From NCBI GenBank assembly GCA_043777595.1, contig JAYWHT010000094.1, forward strand, positions 1 to 64,000: 64,000 nucleotides of DNA, written 5' to 3'. Made by a program: the position numbers and the translations under genes. The notes under the pieces were generated by a model. It did not search any database. It worked only from the letters and a program-made list of their open reading frames with translations, and had not been told where the DNA came from. Shown one piece after another: positions 25,818 through 35,181 of this stretch (position 1 is the stretch's first letter; every line of letters starts with the position of its first letter). The stretch is from JAYVJH01 sp043777595. GTDB lineage: Bacteria; Bacteroidota; Bacteroidia; Cytophagales; Spirosomataceae.

Positions 25818-25942
25818 CTGATGATTCTGTAATTATACATATCTTGAAAACACCGAATTGGCAATAAAGTTTATGGCAGCCAATTTTATATTTTTCGATG
25901 ACACTAACAAGTTAGATTTAAAGTATAAAAACTATAAATCAA

Positions 25943-26899
25943 CTACCCCTCAATAAAAACTCCCATTGAGCAAAATTTATCAATGCGCTCGTTGATGCGC
26001 TCTTGCGGGCTAAGGCTGTTTAATGTTTTTAGTTCTTTTAATATAGCCATTTTTACGCTCTGAGCCGCCACGTCATAGTCCAAATGCGCCCCACCCATCG
26101 GCTCGTCTATGATTCCGTCAATAAGTCTGGCGGTTTCCATGTCTTTGGCTGTGAGTTTGAGAGCTTCGGCAGCTTGCTCTTTGTAGTTCCAACTTCGCCA
26201 CAGTATAGACGAGCAAGACTCGGGCGAAATGACTGAATACCAAGTATTTTCGAGCATCAGCACACGGTCGCCGATGGCAATACCTAATGCTCCACCCGAT
26301 GCACCCTCACCAATAATTATGCAAATAATAGGGACTTTCAACAAAAACATTTCTTTCAGATTGCGAGCAATGGCTTCGCCCTGCCCACGCTCTTCGGCTT
26401 CCAACCCAGGAAATGCCCCCGGCGTATCTATCAGACAAATAACGGGCTTATTGAATTTTTCGGCCAATTTCATCAGTCTCAGTGCCTTGCGATAGCCCTC
26501 AGGATTGGCCATACCGAAATTTCGTTGTTGGCGTTGCTTGGTATTTCGTCCTTTTTGTTGGCCAATAACCATAACCGTTTGCCCATCAATAGTACACAAG
26601 CCTCCCACCATGGCGGGGTCATCTCTAAAACTTCGGTCGCCATGCAGTTCTATAAAGTCCTCACACATTTTTTCGATGTAGTCGAGTGTGTAGGGTCTAT
26701 CGGGGTGGCGAGACACCTGTACCCGTTGCCAGCGAGTGAGATTTAGAGCGGTGGTTTTGCGTATTTCTAAACTTTGCTGCTCCAACGCCCTCACTGCCGA
26801 CGACACATCGGCGGTTGTGGTACTGGCCAATTTTCGTAGTTCAGCCAATCTCTCTTCTACTTCTGCAATCGGCTTTTCAAAATCTAAATAGGTTCTCAT
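25943..26899 (-). CDS. accA: Acetyl-CoA carboxylase carboxyltransferase alpha subunit
   Basis: AccA with AccD transfers carboxyl from carboxybiotin to acetyl-CoA, giving malonyl-CoA for fatty acid synthesis. The 318-residue protein is of normal length. Visible motifs are RPYTLDYIE, ELHGDRSFRDDPAMVGG, VMVIGQQKGR, GFGMANPEGYRKA-like NFGMANPEGYRKALRLM, FPGLEAEERGQGEAIA, and the oxyanion-hole stretch GEGASGGALGI. Its start overlaps the stop of the upstream MBL-fold gene by 4 bases (ATGA), so the two are translationally coupled. accD is not in the window. Confidence 0.97.
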   Translation of the reverse strand: MRTYLDFEKPIAEVEERLAELRKLASTTTADVSSAVRALEQQSLEIRKTTALNLTRWQRVQVSRHPDRPYTLDYIEKMCEDFIELHGDRSFRDDPAMVGGLCTIDGQTVMVIGQQKGRNTKQRQQRNFGMANPEGYRKALRLMKLAEKFNKPVICLIDTPGAFPGLEAEERGQGEAIARNLKEMFLLKVPIICIIIGEGASGGALGIAIGDRVLMLENTWYSVISPESCSSILWRSWNYKEQAAEALKLTAKDMETARLIDGIIDEPMGGAHLDYDVAAQSVKMAILKELKTLNSLSPQERINERIDKFCSMGVFIEG

Positions 26900-28347
26900 A
26901 GTTCGTAACTTTGCCCTTTTGCTGGAATTTCGACATTAGTGTAGCCAATTTCTTCAAGACTTATCTTAAAAGCCTCCATGCTACTAAGTTCGCCATGAAT
27001 CAAAAAGGTTTTTTTGAGTTTTTCTGGTTGTTGTTGTTTCACAAAATCAATCAGGTCGTCGTGGTCGCCATGGCCGCTAAACACATCAATGCGCTCTACT
27101 TTGGCCAAGACCGGCTCGTCTTTCCCTTTTATTTTTACAGTCGTTTGTCCGTTCATTAGTCGCCAGCCAAGCGTACCTTCGGCACAGTAGCCAATTATTA
27201 GAATGGTACAGTATGGATTACCGATGTTTTGCGAAACATGATGCTCCACACGCCCACCCTGCACCATACCCGACGATGATATAATAATACAAGGCTCAAC
27301 ATGGCTCGATACAGAACGGCTTTCGTCAGTACTTTCGAGATAAATGAGGTTCGCAAAGTCAAAAAGCGATTCGTTTTCTTCATTAAACTCTCTCGCTTCT
27401 TTACTTAATAGTCTTATATTTTTTTGATGTACTTTTGAGCTTTCAAGAGCCAATGGGCTATCTGTAAATACTTTGACGGGTGCTATGCCTTTGTCAGAAT
27501 AAATCTTGTTGAGTGTGTAGAGCAATGCCTGCGTGCGGCCAATACTAAACGACGGAATAATAAGCCGACCAGCCATATCGACACAAGTGCGCTGGATTAC
27601 CTCAGCCAATGCCTCTACTGGCGTTTCTTTATTGACATGAAAACGATTGCCATAAGTAGTCTCACAAATCAGATAATCTACCTGTGGTACAGGCGATGGG
27701 TCGTTGAGTAGTGGGTAATTTTTGCGGCCAATATCTCCCGAAAAACAAAGCGATTTTTTTTGACCGTTCTCATATACATCAACTATAATATGTGCCGCAC
27801 CAAGCAAATGCCCCGATGGAATAAATGTAACATTACAAGTGTCTGAGACTTTAAACTTACGATTGAATGCCAGCGGTACAAAATTTTCGACCGACTCCCG
27901 AACTGTTTTTTCTAAATATAGTTCTTTCGGCATTTCTCTGCGTTTGCCACCTCGCTTACGCCTCTGGCCTTCGGCTGAGTTGATGCTATTGAATTTTTTT
28001 TGATTGAGCGATGCCGCATCTTTCAGCAACAGTTCTGTGAGCGAAAGCGTGGCATCGGTACAAAGCACCTGCCCTTCGTAGCCTTCTTTGTATAGGTTCG
28101 GAATCGCCCCAGAATGGTCGATGTGAGCGTGTGTCAATAACACAACATTGACCATCGAAGCCTCGAAAGGAAAGAGTCCTCGTTGAGGCTCTTCTTGCTT
28201 TTCTTTGTTTTTTGCGTCTTTTTTATGGCGTTCTCTGCTCTCAAAATCTGAGCCGCAATCTATCAAAATTCGATAATCGTCGTCTAATTCAAGCAAATAC
28301 ATGCTCCCCGTTACCTGCTGTGCTGCTCCCCAAAAAGTTAATTTCAT
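26896..28347 (-). CDS. MBL-fold beta-CASP ribonuclease-like hydrolase
   Basis: A 483-residue zinc hydrolase of the metallo-beta-lactamase/beta-CASP group, related to CPSF-73 and bacterial RNA nucleases (Ysh1 class). The metal motif is LTHAHIDHSGAIPNL (about residues 70-85). Other metal sites are SGHLLGAAHI and CFSGDIGRKNYP. The beta-CASP region shows PSFSIGRTQALLY, the SSSGMVQGGRVEHH stretch, and a final GHGDHDDLIDF then FLIHGE. The C-terminal half has the RNA-specificity motifs, so RNA cleavage is the likely role. A basic, charged insert (GQRRKRGGKRREMPKE) lies between the metal motifs. It overlaps accA by 4 bases. Confidence 0.9.
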   Translation of the reverse strand: MKLTFWGAAQQVTGSMYLLELDDDYRILIDCGSDFESRERHKKDAKNKEKQEEPQRGLFPFEASMVNVVLLTHAHIDHSGAIPNLYKEGYEGQVLCTDATLSLTELLLKDAASLNQKKFNSINSAEGQRRKRGGKRREMPKELYLEKTVRESVENFVPLAFNRKFKVSDTCNVTFIPSGHLLGAAHIIVDVYENGQKKSLCFSGDIGRKNYPLLNDPSPVPQVDYLICETTYGNRFHVNKETPVEALAEVIQRTCVDMAGRLIIPSFSIGRTQALLYTLNKIYSDKGIAPVKVFTDSPLALESSKVHQKNIRLLSKEAREFNEENESLFDFANLIYLESTDESRSVSSHVEPCIIISSSGMVQGGRVEHHVSQNIGNPYCTILIIGYCAEGTLGWRLMNGQTTVKIKGKDEPVLAKVERIDVFSGHGDHDDLIDFVKQQQPEKLKKTFLIHGELSSMEAFKISLEEIGYTNVEIPAKGQSYEL

Positions 28348-28509
28348 TCAAATAGTGTTTCTTTATCAATGCAAATTTATAATAAAACGAATGGAGTTAA
28401 TAACAAATTGATATATACTTCAAATAATTGGTGAATCTACAATGTCTCTAACATGATAATTGGTAAACTAATACAGATACAAAATGAGGTCTGATAAACT
28501 AAATTGTCT

Positions 28510-28517
28510 TAAATTTG
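28510..28517 (+). promoter_or_regulatory. TAnnTTTG -7 element upstream of mazG
   Basis: TAAATTTG matches the -7 consensus and lies about 42 bases before the mazG ATG. No well-spaced TTG is seen upstream. Confidence 0.35.
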
Positions 28518-28558
28518 TGATATAATAGTCTCTATGACTTACTGTTTATATTTATTCA

Positions 28559-29389
28559 ATGACAACAAATACAATCGAAAACCTACCCCCCAGACGAATA
28601 GAGCAACTTATGGCCTTTGACCGTTTGCTCAATGTCATGGACGACTTGCGGGCCAAATGCCCATGGGACAAAAAACAAACTATCGACAGCCTTCGTCATT
28701 TGACTATCGAAGAAACCTACGAACTCTCTGATGCCATCATAGAAAATGACCTACCAGAAATAAAAAAAGAACTCGGCGACTTGATGCTACACTTGGTTTT
28801 TTATGCTAAAATTGCCTCCGAAACCAATAATTTTGACATTGGCGATGTACTAAACGGCATTTGCGACAAACTTATTTATAGACACCCGCATATTTATGGC
28901 GACAGCGAGGGTAACTTAGTAATAGCCGACACAGAACAACAAGTAAAAACCAACTGGGAGCAACTCAAACTCAAAGAAGGTAATAAGTCGGTTTTGGGAG
29001 GCGTGCCAGCTTCATTGCCAGCTTTGGTCAAGGCCATGAGGATTCAAGAAAAAGCCCGTGGAGCAGGATTTGATTGGGACGAAAAACAACAAGTCTGGCA
29101 AAAGGTAGAAGAAGAATTGAACGAGTTTAAAGAACATTTTAATGTCGAAAATAACGAACTTATCGACCAGTCTGAGGCCGAAGGTGAATTTGGCGATTTG
29201 ATATTTTCGTTAGTAAACTACGCCCGATTTATTGACATCAACCCCGAAACGGCACTCGAACGAACCAACAAAAAATTTATAAAACGATTTAATTATTTAG
29301 AAACTCAGTCAAAAGCCGATGGCAAGGTTTTATCTGAAATGACCCTGACCGAAATGGACGAATATTGGAACCAAGCCAAAAAATTATAA
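28559..29389 (+). CDS. mazG: Nucleoside triphosphate pyrophosphohydrolase MazG
   Basis: MazG hydrolyses NTPs and dNTPs to monophosphates and pyrophosphate and cleans the nucleotide pool. The 276-residue protein has two MazG domains. The first has CPWDKKQTIDSLRHLTIEETYEL and ELGDLMLHLVFYAKIA; these carry the ExxE...ExxD metal residues. The second has GFDWDEKQQVWQKVEEELNEF and EGEFGDLIFSLVNYAR. The gene stands between the MBL-fold gene (divergent) and mraY, with separate promoters likely. Confidence 0.96.
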   Translation: MTTNTIENLPPRRIEQLMAFDRLLNVMDDLRAKCPWDKKQTIDSLRHLTIEETYELSDAIIENDLPEIKKELGDLMLHLVFYAKIASETNNFDIGDVLNGICDKLIYRHPHIYGDSEGNLVIADTEQQVKTNWEQLKLKEGNKSVLGGVPASLPALVKAMRIQEKARGAGFDWDEKQQVWQKVEEELNEFKEHFNVENNELIDQSEAEGEFGDLIFSLVNYARFIDINPETALERTNKKFIKRFNYLETQSKADGKVLSEMTLTEMDEYWNQAKKL

Positions 29390-29462
29390 ATAAAATAAGG
29401 ACTTCGTACACCTAATTTCTACAAATTGCCGTTTTTAAGTCTCAGTAAATGTGCCAATTAAG

Positions 29463-29477
29463 CATTGATTGTCAATG
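29463..29477. promoter_or_regulatory. Short palindrome in the mazG-mraY gap
   Basis: CATTGA TTG TCAATG is a perfect 6-bp inverted repeat with a 3-base centre, in the AT-rich 239-base gap before mraY. It may be an operator or chance; nothing else supports a function. Confidence 0.25.
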
Positions 29478-29628
29478 TTTTGATTTATTTTAAATATCTG
29501 ATTATTAACCAATTACAATATTTTTCATCATTCGTTTTTCGCTATTCACTACGTGCTATTGTTTCTTTCCCAAATTTACGATTATTTTAATGTCTTGATT
29601 TACTACCACTACTACCAACCTAACTACA

Positions 29629-30843
29629 ATGCTCTACTACTTATTTGATTTTTTGGATAAAACCTACAATTTTCCAGGTGCAGGGGTATTTCAGTATATC
29701 TCTTTTCGGGCTTTGGGTGCTACTGTTACATCGCTTTTGATTGCGGCTATTTTTGGTCGGCGTATTATTGATTTGCTACGAAAAAAACAAATTGGCGAAA
29801 CCATACGTGACCTCGGGCTGGCTGGCCAAATGCAAAAAAAAGGTACTCCTACCATGGGCGGGTTCATTATTTTGGCATCGTTGCTTATTCCTGTCCTTTT
29901 GTTTGCCAAACTCTCAAATGTCTATATCATTTTGCTTATCATTACGGCTATCTGGACAGGTATGATTGGTTTTTTGGACGACTATATCAAAAAATTTAAA
30001 AACAATAAAGAAGGCTTGCAAGGCAAGTTTAAGGTCATTGGCCAAGTGGGACTGGGGCTAATAGTTGGTCTGACGTTATCATTTAACCAGCACGTTAAGA
30101 TTCGTATTTTTGACAAGCCACTCATCGGGGCAGCCATCAACGAAGTGCAGCGATACCACGACATAGTACACCCAACGATAACGACTGTACCATTTATAAA
30201 AAACAACGAATTTGATTACAGTTGGTTGCTATTTGGCTGGCTACCAGCCGAATACACCTGGATAGTTTATACATTAGTTGCTATTTTTATTATCACGGCG
30301 GTGTCTAATGGTTCAAATATCACAGACGGAATCGACGGCCTCGCCGCAGGTACTTCGGTCATTATTGGGCTTACGTTGGCTGTACTTGCCTATCTGTCGG
30401 GCAATGCTAAGTTTTCACAATACCTCAACATCATGTATATACCCAACGCAGGCGAACTGGTTGTTTTTTGTGCGGCCTTTGTGGGGGCTTGTATCGGTTT
30501 TTTATGGTACAATTCCTACCCCGCACAAGTTTTTATGGGCGACACAGGCAGCCTAATGTTAGGCGGTGTGATAGCCGTGCTGTCGCTTTCTATTCATAAA
30601 GAGCTACTGATACCTATATTTTGCGGTATTTTCTTGGCCGAAAACCTCTCAGTCATCATGCAGGTTGGTTATTTTAAATACACAAAACGAAAATTTGGCG
30701 AAGGGAAACGTATTTTCTTAATGTCGCCATTGCACCACCATTTTCAGAAAAAAGGCTACCACGAAGCCAAAATAGTTACCAGATTCTGGATTATCGGTAT
30801 CATTCTTGCCATTTTTACATTGGCAACGCTAAAATTAAGATAA
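29629..30843 (+). CDS. mraY: Phospho-N-acetylmuramoyl-pentapeptide transferase
   Basis: MraY moves phospho-MurNAc-pentapeptide to undecaprenyl phosphate, making lipid I at the inner face of the inner membrane. The 404-residue protein is longer than the usual 360, as is typical in Bacteroidota, which carry an extra loop (about 155-200). It has about ten hydrophobic segments. Catalytic motifs: GTPTMGGFIIL, GFLDDYIKKFKNNKEGL (Asp pair), SNGSNITDGIDGLAAG, and the His-rich loop SPLHHHFQKKGYHEAKIVTRFW. It is not in a mur/dcw cluster here, since its neighbours are mazG and marR. Confidence 0.97.
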   Translation: MLYYLFDFLDKTYNFPGAGVFQYISFRALGATVTSLLIAAIFGRRIIDLLRKKQIGETIRDLGLAGQMQKKGTPTMGGFIILASLLIPVLLFAKLSNVYIILLIITAIWTGMIGFLDDYIKKFKNNKEGLQGKFKVIGQVGLGLIVGLTLSFNQHVKIRIFDKPLIGAAINEVQRYHDIVHPTITTVPFIKNNEFDYSWLLFGWLPAEYTWIVYTLVAIFIITAVSNGSNITDGIDGLAAGTSVIIGLTLAVLAYLSGNAKFSQYLNIMYIPNAGELVVFCAAFVGACIGFLWYNSYPAQVFMGDTGSLMLGGVIAVLSLSIHKELLIPIFCGIFLAENLSVIMQVGYFKYTKRKFGEGKRIFLMSPLHHHFQKKGYHEAKIVTRFWIIGIILAIFTLATLKLR

Positions 30844-30935
30844 TACCAAAACCCGTTTTTTGAGTTATAATTGAACCAAATATATTCATTAAATGTATTA
30901 ACACATATTACAATAGTTTAAACCCAAACCAAAAA

Positions 30936-31394
30936 ATGTCAATAGAAACCGATATAAAACAGTCTGCGTTCAAGTCGCCTCATCACAAGCTGATAGTGAA
31001 CTTGCTCTTCACAGCCAATTGGCATCAAAACGAACATTTGAGACTGCTAAAACCAAACGGCATGACAGTTCCACAATACAACGTTCTCAGAATATTGAAA
31101 GGGCAATACCCCAAGGCAGTAAGAATCAACGACATCATAGAGCGAATGTTAGACAAAATGTCAAATGCGTCTCGAGTAGTAGATAAATTGGTCGAAAAAA
31201 AACTCGCCCATCGTACTGGTTCAGAACTCGACCGTAGAGCAGTAGATGTTGTAATTACAAAATTGGGTATGCAAATGTTGATAGACTTAGAAGCAACTGA
31301 AGCCCAAATGGAGGAAAAAATGATGACCCTCACAAGCGAAGAAGCAGAGCAACTAAGCAGCCTGTTAGACAAACTTCGTGGCTCAGAACAATAA
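30936..31394 (+). CDS. MarR-family transcription regulator
   Basis: A 152-residue winged-helix repressor-type protein. The DNA-binding region runs from about 45 to 115, with TVPQYNVLRILKGQYP, the recognition helix region MLDKMSNASRVVDKLVEKKLAHR, and wing residues RAVDVVITKLGMQML. Helices at each end form the dimer. It is 50 bases upstream of the yceI-like gene in the same direction, a pairing often seen in Bacteroidota, so it may control that gene and itself. The ligand is unknown. Confidence 0.92.
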   Translation: MSIETDIKQSAFKSPHHKLIVNLLFTANWHQNEHLRLLKPNGMTVPQYNVLRILKGQYPKAVRINDIIERMLDKMSNASRVVDKLVEKKLAHRTGSELDRRAVDVVITKLGMQMLIDLEATEAQMEEKMMTLTSEEAEQLSSLLDKLRGSEQ

Positions 31395-31444
31395 ATTAGA
31401 GTACATTTTCTTATTTTTTAATATTTACAATCAATCCACAATCA

Positions 31445-32029
31445 ATGAAAACCCTAAAAATCGTTGCCCTTGCATTGGCGACAACAATCACAGTGAGTGG
31501 TGCGGCTTTCGCATCAAAAAAATCAAAAACATACAAAGTTGATGCTACAAAAAGCGTGGCAAAATGGGACGCTAAAAAAGTAACTGGCGAACACAACGGC
31601 ACATTTAACTTAGCTGGCGGCTTGCTCACACTCGACGGCGACAAAGTAACTGGTGGCTCGTTTGAAATTGACATGAAGAGCATCAAGTGTACCGACATCG
31701 CAGATGCTGGCTACAACGCCAAACTTATCGGACACCTGAACTCAGACGATTTTTTTTCGGTAGAGAAAAACCCGAAAGCGATGTTTAAAATCACAAAAGT
31801 AGAGGGTACAAACATCACTGGCGACATGACCATCAAGGGCATAACACAGAGCATTACTTTTCCAGCTACCGTGAAAGTCGAGAAGGGGGCAGTTTCGGCT
31901 ACTGCCAAAATAGTACTCGACCGTACGAAATGGGATATTCGTTTTGGGTCTAAAAAATTCTTTGAAAGCATTGGCGACAAAGCCATCGCCGACGACTTTA
32001 CGATTGACTTGGCTTTGTCGGCAAAATAA
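31445..32029 (+). CDS. YceI-family periplasmic lipid-binding-like protein
   Basis: A 194-residue exported protein with a signal peptide (cleavage after about 24, SGAAFA). The YceI lipocalin-like barrel fills the rest: YKVDATKSVAKWDAKKVTGEHNG, GGSFEIDMKSIKC, LIGHLNSDDFFSVEKNPKAMF, and GDMTIKGITQSITFP. The family binds polyisoprenoid-like lipids; a precise role here is not known. It follows marR and ends at a strong two-way terminator. Confidence 0.95.
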   Translation: MKTLKIVALALATTITVSGAAFASKKSKTYKVDATKSVAKWDAKKVTGEHNGTFNLAGGLLTLDGDKVTGGSFEIDMKSIKCTDIADAGYNAKLIGHLNSDDFFSVEKNPKAMFKITKVEGTNITGDMTIKGITQSITFPATVKVEKGAVSATAKIVLDRTKWDIRFGSKKFFESIGDKAIADDFTIDLALSAK

Positions 32030-32040
32030 TTTCGACAACG

Positions 32041-32094
32041 TCCGACAAAAAAGTCCTCTTGGGTATGTGTACCCGAGAGGACTTTTTTGTCGGA
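32041..32094. terminator. Strong bidirectional terminator after yceI
   Basis: A 19-bp perfect stem (32041-32059 with 32076-32094) continues through a T-G pair and GGGT/ACCC to a 6-base loop. The arms contain A6 and T6 runs. It begins 11 bases after the yceI stop. Confidence 0.9.
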
Positions 32095-32099
32095 TTCTA

Positions 32100-32448
32100 A
32101 ATCTAATTACTTGGCTCATGCTACGCAAAAATACCAGAGAGAAGTACTACTGGCGGTCTGCCACTACGGTAGCGGCAGGAAAAAGACAACATAACAACGC
32201 CACAGGCACAACTTGTCATTAGGCCGCCCCGCTGGGGCTGTATTATTCAATTACCCATTTTAGCTATCAACAGTACACACCTACGGTGTTATTTTTTAGT
32301 TGTGTAACATGAGTTATTTAACTAATTACAACGTTATCTGTTTTTCAGTGTTCATTATTTAAGTACTTATTCAAAACTAATATAATGTTTTAATTTTGAT
32401 AACTTACTGATTTACAGCGTTAAATTTAACTCACGACGACTTGAATAC
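32100..32448. other. 349-base gene-free stretch holding a hairpin pair
   Basis: No open frame worth calling lies here. Two small perfect hairpins with 3-base loops are visible: GCCCC-GCT-GGGGC at 32226-32238 and ACACC-TAC-GGTGT at 32277-32289. Between and after them lies AT-rich sequence without features. The pair resembles a decayed intergenic repeat of the REP/IS200 kind; this is inference from form only. Confidence 0.4.
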
Positions 32449-33075
32449 CTACCTATCGTCCATTTTTCCTTTCAAATAAGCCCGCACCACGTCAAGCCCC
32501 TTCGTAAAGTTTCGGTTGTTTGGTACAATTATATCGGCATCGGCTTTTGAGGGTTTGATAAACTGCTCATAGGTCGGAAAAACGTGGTTTTCCCACCGAT
32601 ATAGTACATCTGTTAGGTCGTAGCCTCGCTCTACTTGGTCTCTAATAATACGCCGTTTGAGTTTAATATGCTCTTTGGCATCTATGAAGATTTTAAGGTC
32701 CAGCAAGTCAGCGATTTCTTTGAAATAAAACACAAAAATACCCTCCACTACAATAATTGGCGTAGGCTTAAAGGTCAGTAGTTTGGGAATAATATTGGGA
32801 TTGTTGAATGTATATTCGAGCTGCTCAACCGGCCGGCCTTCTCTAAGTTCAACGATGTGCTGGGCATAAAGTCTGTGATTGATAGCTTGCGGTAAGTCAA
32901 AATTATGTACTCCATTTTCATCAACAGGTACTTCGTGGCGAGCTCTATAATAATTGTCTTGCGAAATTAAGCAGACCTGATTTTCGTCAAAGTTATTCAT
33001 CAGGCTATTCAAAAAATAAGTCTTACCCGATGCACTTCCACCCGTAATACCTACTATAAAAGGTTTTTGGTCCAT
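32449..33075 (-). CDS. udk: Uridine kinase
   Basis: Udk phosphorylates uridine and cytidine to the monophosphates in pyrimidine salvage. The 208-residue protein has the Walker A loop GITGGSASGKTYFL (about residues 9-22). Further motifs are SQDNYYR, NFDLPQAINHRLY, VVEGIFVFYFKEI and IDAKEHIKLKRRIIRDQVERG, the usual uridine kinase set. Its start directly follows the stop of the glycosyltransferase gene upstream on the minus strand, so the two are co-transcribed. Confidence 0.94.
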   Translation of the reverse strand: MDQKPFIVGITGGSASGKTYFLNSLMNNFDENQVCLISQDNYYRARHEVPVDENGVHNFDLPQAINHRLYAQHIVELREGRPVEQLEYTFNNPNIIPKLLTFKPTPIIVVEGIFVFYFKEIADLLDLKIFIDAKEHIKLKRRIIRDQVERGYDLTDVLYRWENHVFPTYEQFIKPSKADADIIVPNNRNFTKGLDVVRAYLKGKMDDR

Positions 33076-33951
33076 TTACCCAATCAATTTAAAATTTTTA
33101 TACTCTCCCAAGTTAAGCCCTGTATATTTTTTGACCCAAAGTTTGAAGTGATTTTTAATACTCAGTTTTTTGAACGAAACATCGTGAGCAAATTGCCAAT
33201 TTTGGCGAGTTATCCGCTCTTTCATAATAGACGGGTGCGTGCCTGTAAACCGTGCCAACGAATCGACCTGCGAATAGTCAAAACCCTCGGGCGATACTTT
33301 TACGTGTTTTTCGGCCTCATCGCCGTACCAGTAATGATGAATATGCAAGTGTTTGTTTTGCATAATCCGAGGGTCTTTTACCCAACCATAATGATAAATC
33401 ATTGCATTGGCTGGCCTCACGTTTAGCTTCTGATTATTGTCTTTTCTAAAACCCTGAGCATCACGATATGAATAAATATTGGACTTAGGCCGCACGACCC
33501 GCACCTCTCGCTGATACCAGTTGGGCGAGTCGCCAATATAATCGTAAGAACCAAAAAGATGGACATAATCAAACACCAGCCCATCTATACTTTCATCGTT
33601 TTTCCATCGCTCCATGCTACTACGAATGGTATCGAGGTCTTGTTCGTGTATAACTTCGTCGCCTTGAACATAAAAAGCCCAGTCTGCCAGCGGCGATATG
33701 GCTCTGAGGGCTTTATTGGTTTCGAGGGCATAGACCTCTCCCCCTTCTTGTTGCGACTCGTCCCATACGGTTTCAATGATTTTGATTTTTTTGGGGTCAA
33801 TGTTCCTAATCACGGCCAACGTATCGTCGTCGCTACGGCCAACGGCTATCACAAACTCATCGCAAATATCTAATATTGAGCCAATGGCTTCGACAATCGG
33901 AAAGTCGAATTTGGTAGCATTTCTGATAAAACTAAATCCCGAAACAAACAT
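33076..33951 (-). CDS. Family 2-like glycosyltransferase
   Basis: A 291-residue GT-A fold protein lacking membrane segments. Opening FVSGFSFIRNATKFDFPIVEA, then IAVGRSDDDTL and YVQGDEVIHEQDLDTI (in place of the usual DxD) are typical of GT2 relatives that modify cell-surface sugars. The central stretch DGLVFDYVHLFGSYDYIG is well conserved in Bacteroidota homologues as I recall. The donor and acceptor are unknown. It abuts udk. Confidence 0.8.
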   Translation of the reverse strand: MFVSGFSFIRNATKFDFPIVEAIGSILDICDEFVIAVGRSDDDTLAVIRNIDPKKIKIIETVWDESQQEGGEVYALETNKALRAISPLADWAFYVQGDEVIHEQDLDTIRSSMERWKNDESIDGLVFDYVHLFGSYDYIGDSPNWYQREVRVVRPKSNIYSYRDAQGFRKDNNQKLNVRPANAMIYHYGWVKDPRIMQNKHLHIHHYWYGDEAEKHVKVSPEGFDYSQVDSLARFTGTHPSIMKERITRQNWQFAHDVSFKKLSIKNHFKLWVKKYTGLNLGEYKNFKLIG

Positions 33952-34005
33952 AAAATGTTAATGTAAAACACTGTTTATCAGAAAATTATATAATCCATTA
34001 CTTAG

Positions 34006-35145
34006 TTATTTTATTAAACTAAATAACCTCGACCAGCGAATTTTATTCCAGATGTTTTTTGGTTTTGGGTCAATAGACATCCATACAAATACTGCTTTAC
34101 CTACAATATGATTGGCTGGTACAAAACCCCAGAATCGAGAATCTGCCGATTCGTAGCGGTTGTCGCCCATCATAAAATAGTAGTCTTGCTTAAATGTATA
34201 TTCGTTCAGAGTTTTGCCGTCAATAATGATTTTATTATTCGATATCACCACTTTGGCTACATCGTTTTCGTCAAAATATTTAATGGTATTGCCGTATTTG
34301 GCTACATTAGTCGAGTCTAAGGTAATAGTCAAACCTGCTTTTGGTATTTGGATTGGCGCCCAGAAGTCGGGATTTTGTTTTTTGGCGGCACTCGGAAACA
34401 ACTCACCTTCGGGTACACCTTCTGGATAAACACTCTCGTGCGTTACGCCAACAATAAACGGATATTGTTTGAGTGCAAGTACTTTTTCGGGGGTAGCACG
34501 GATCTGATACAGAAATTTTTTGGCACCGAGCGAGTCGGCTGGAAAAACATTATAGTCAGCGATTTCTTCTTTCTCAAAAAATCGGTCGTCCAAAAGTTCA
34601 AGAGATTGCAAGCGGTAGTAAAAGCGGGCATTTGCAGGTATTTCGGCTTCTTTTCCGTTGATGTACGCAATGCCATTTTTGACCTCTACCACGTCGCCAG
34701 CCACTCCAATACAACGTTTGATAAAATTGGTACGCAAATCGACAGGGAAATGTTTGTAGCCGCCATTACCTTCTTCGGGGCGTTCGACGGGAGTATCGGG
34801 GTTGCCGGGATAGTTAAAAACCACTACATCGTTGCGTTTGACTTCGGTAAAGCCAGGAAGGCGAGACATCGGTAGCTGAATGAGTGTCGAGAACGACGGT
34901 ATTTGTGTTCCCCAGATGGTTTGGTGTGTGAGTGGTATTTGGAGTGGTGTTTGGGGAGTGCGTGCGCCATAGTGCAGCTTGCTCACAAACAGAAAATCGC
35001 CCACAAGCAGGCTGTTTTCCATCGACGACGACGGTATGGTATATGCCTCCAAAAACAACCAACGGATTAGGGTGGCAGCCACAACGGCAAAGGCGATAGA
35101 GTCGAACCATTCTCGGACAATAGACTTTTTCTTTATTTCAGGCAT
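34006..35145 (-). CDS. lepB: Signal peptidase I
   Basis: LepB removes signal peptides from exported proteins at the outer face of the inner membrane. The 379-residue protein has one N-terminal membrane segment (about 13-35). The catalytic Ser (about residue 41) is in YTIPSSSMENSL, and the Lys is in NFIKRCIGVAGDVVEV. The C-terminal box MGDNRYESADSRFWGFVP is clear. A large insert between the Lys box and the MGDNR box explains the length and is usual in Bacteroidota. It follows dapB on the same strand. Confidence 0.96.
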   Translation of the reverse strand: MPEIKKKSIVREWFDSIAFAVVAATLIRWLFLEAYTIPSSSMENSLLVGDFLFVSKLHYGARTPQTPLQIPLTHQTIWGTQIPSFSTLIQLPMSRLPGFTEVKRNDVVVFNYPGNPDTPVERPEEGNGGYKHFPVDLRTNFIKRCIGVAGDVVEVKNGIAYINGKEAEIPANARFYYRLQSLELLDDRFFEKEEIADYNVFPADSLGAKKFLYQIRATPEKVLALKQYPFIVGVTHESVYPEGVPEGELFPSAAKKQNPDFWAPIQIPKAGLTITLDSTNVAKYGNTIKYFDENDVAKVVISNNKIIIDGKTLNEYTFKQDYYFMMGDNRYESADSRFWGFVPANHIVGKAVFVWMSIDPKPKNIWNKIRWSRLFSLIK

Positions 35146-35181
35146 TTTAATAAATATAGTAAGGTGTAAGTTTTATGTTTT

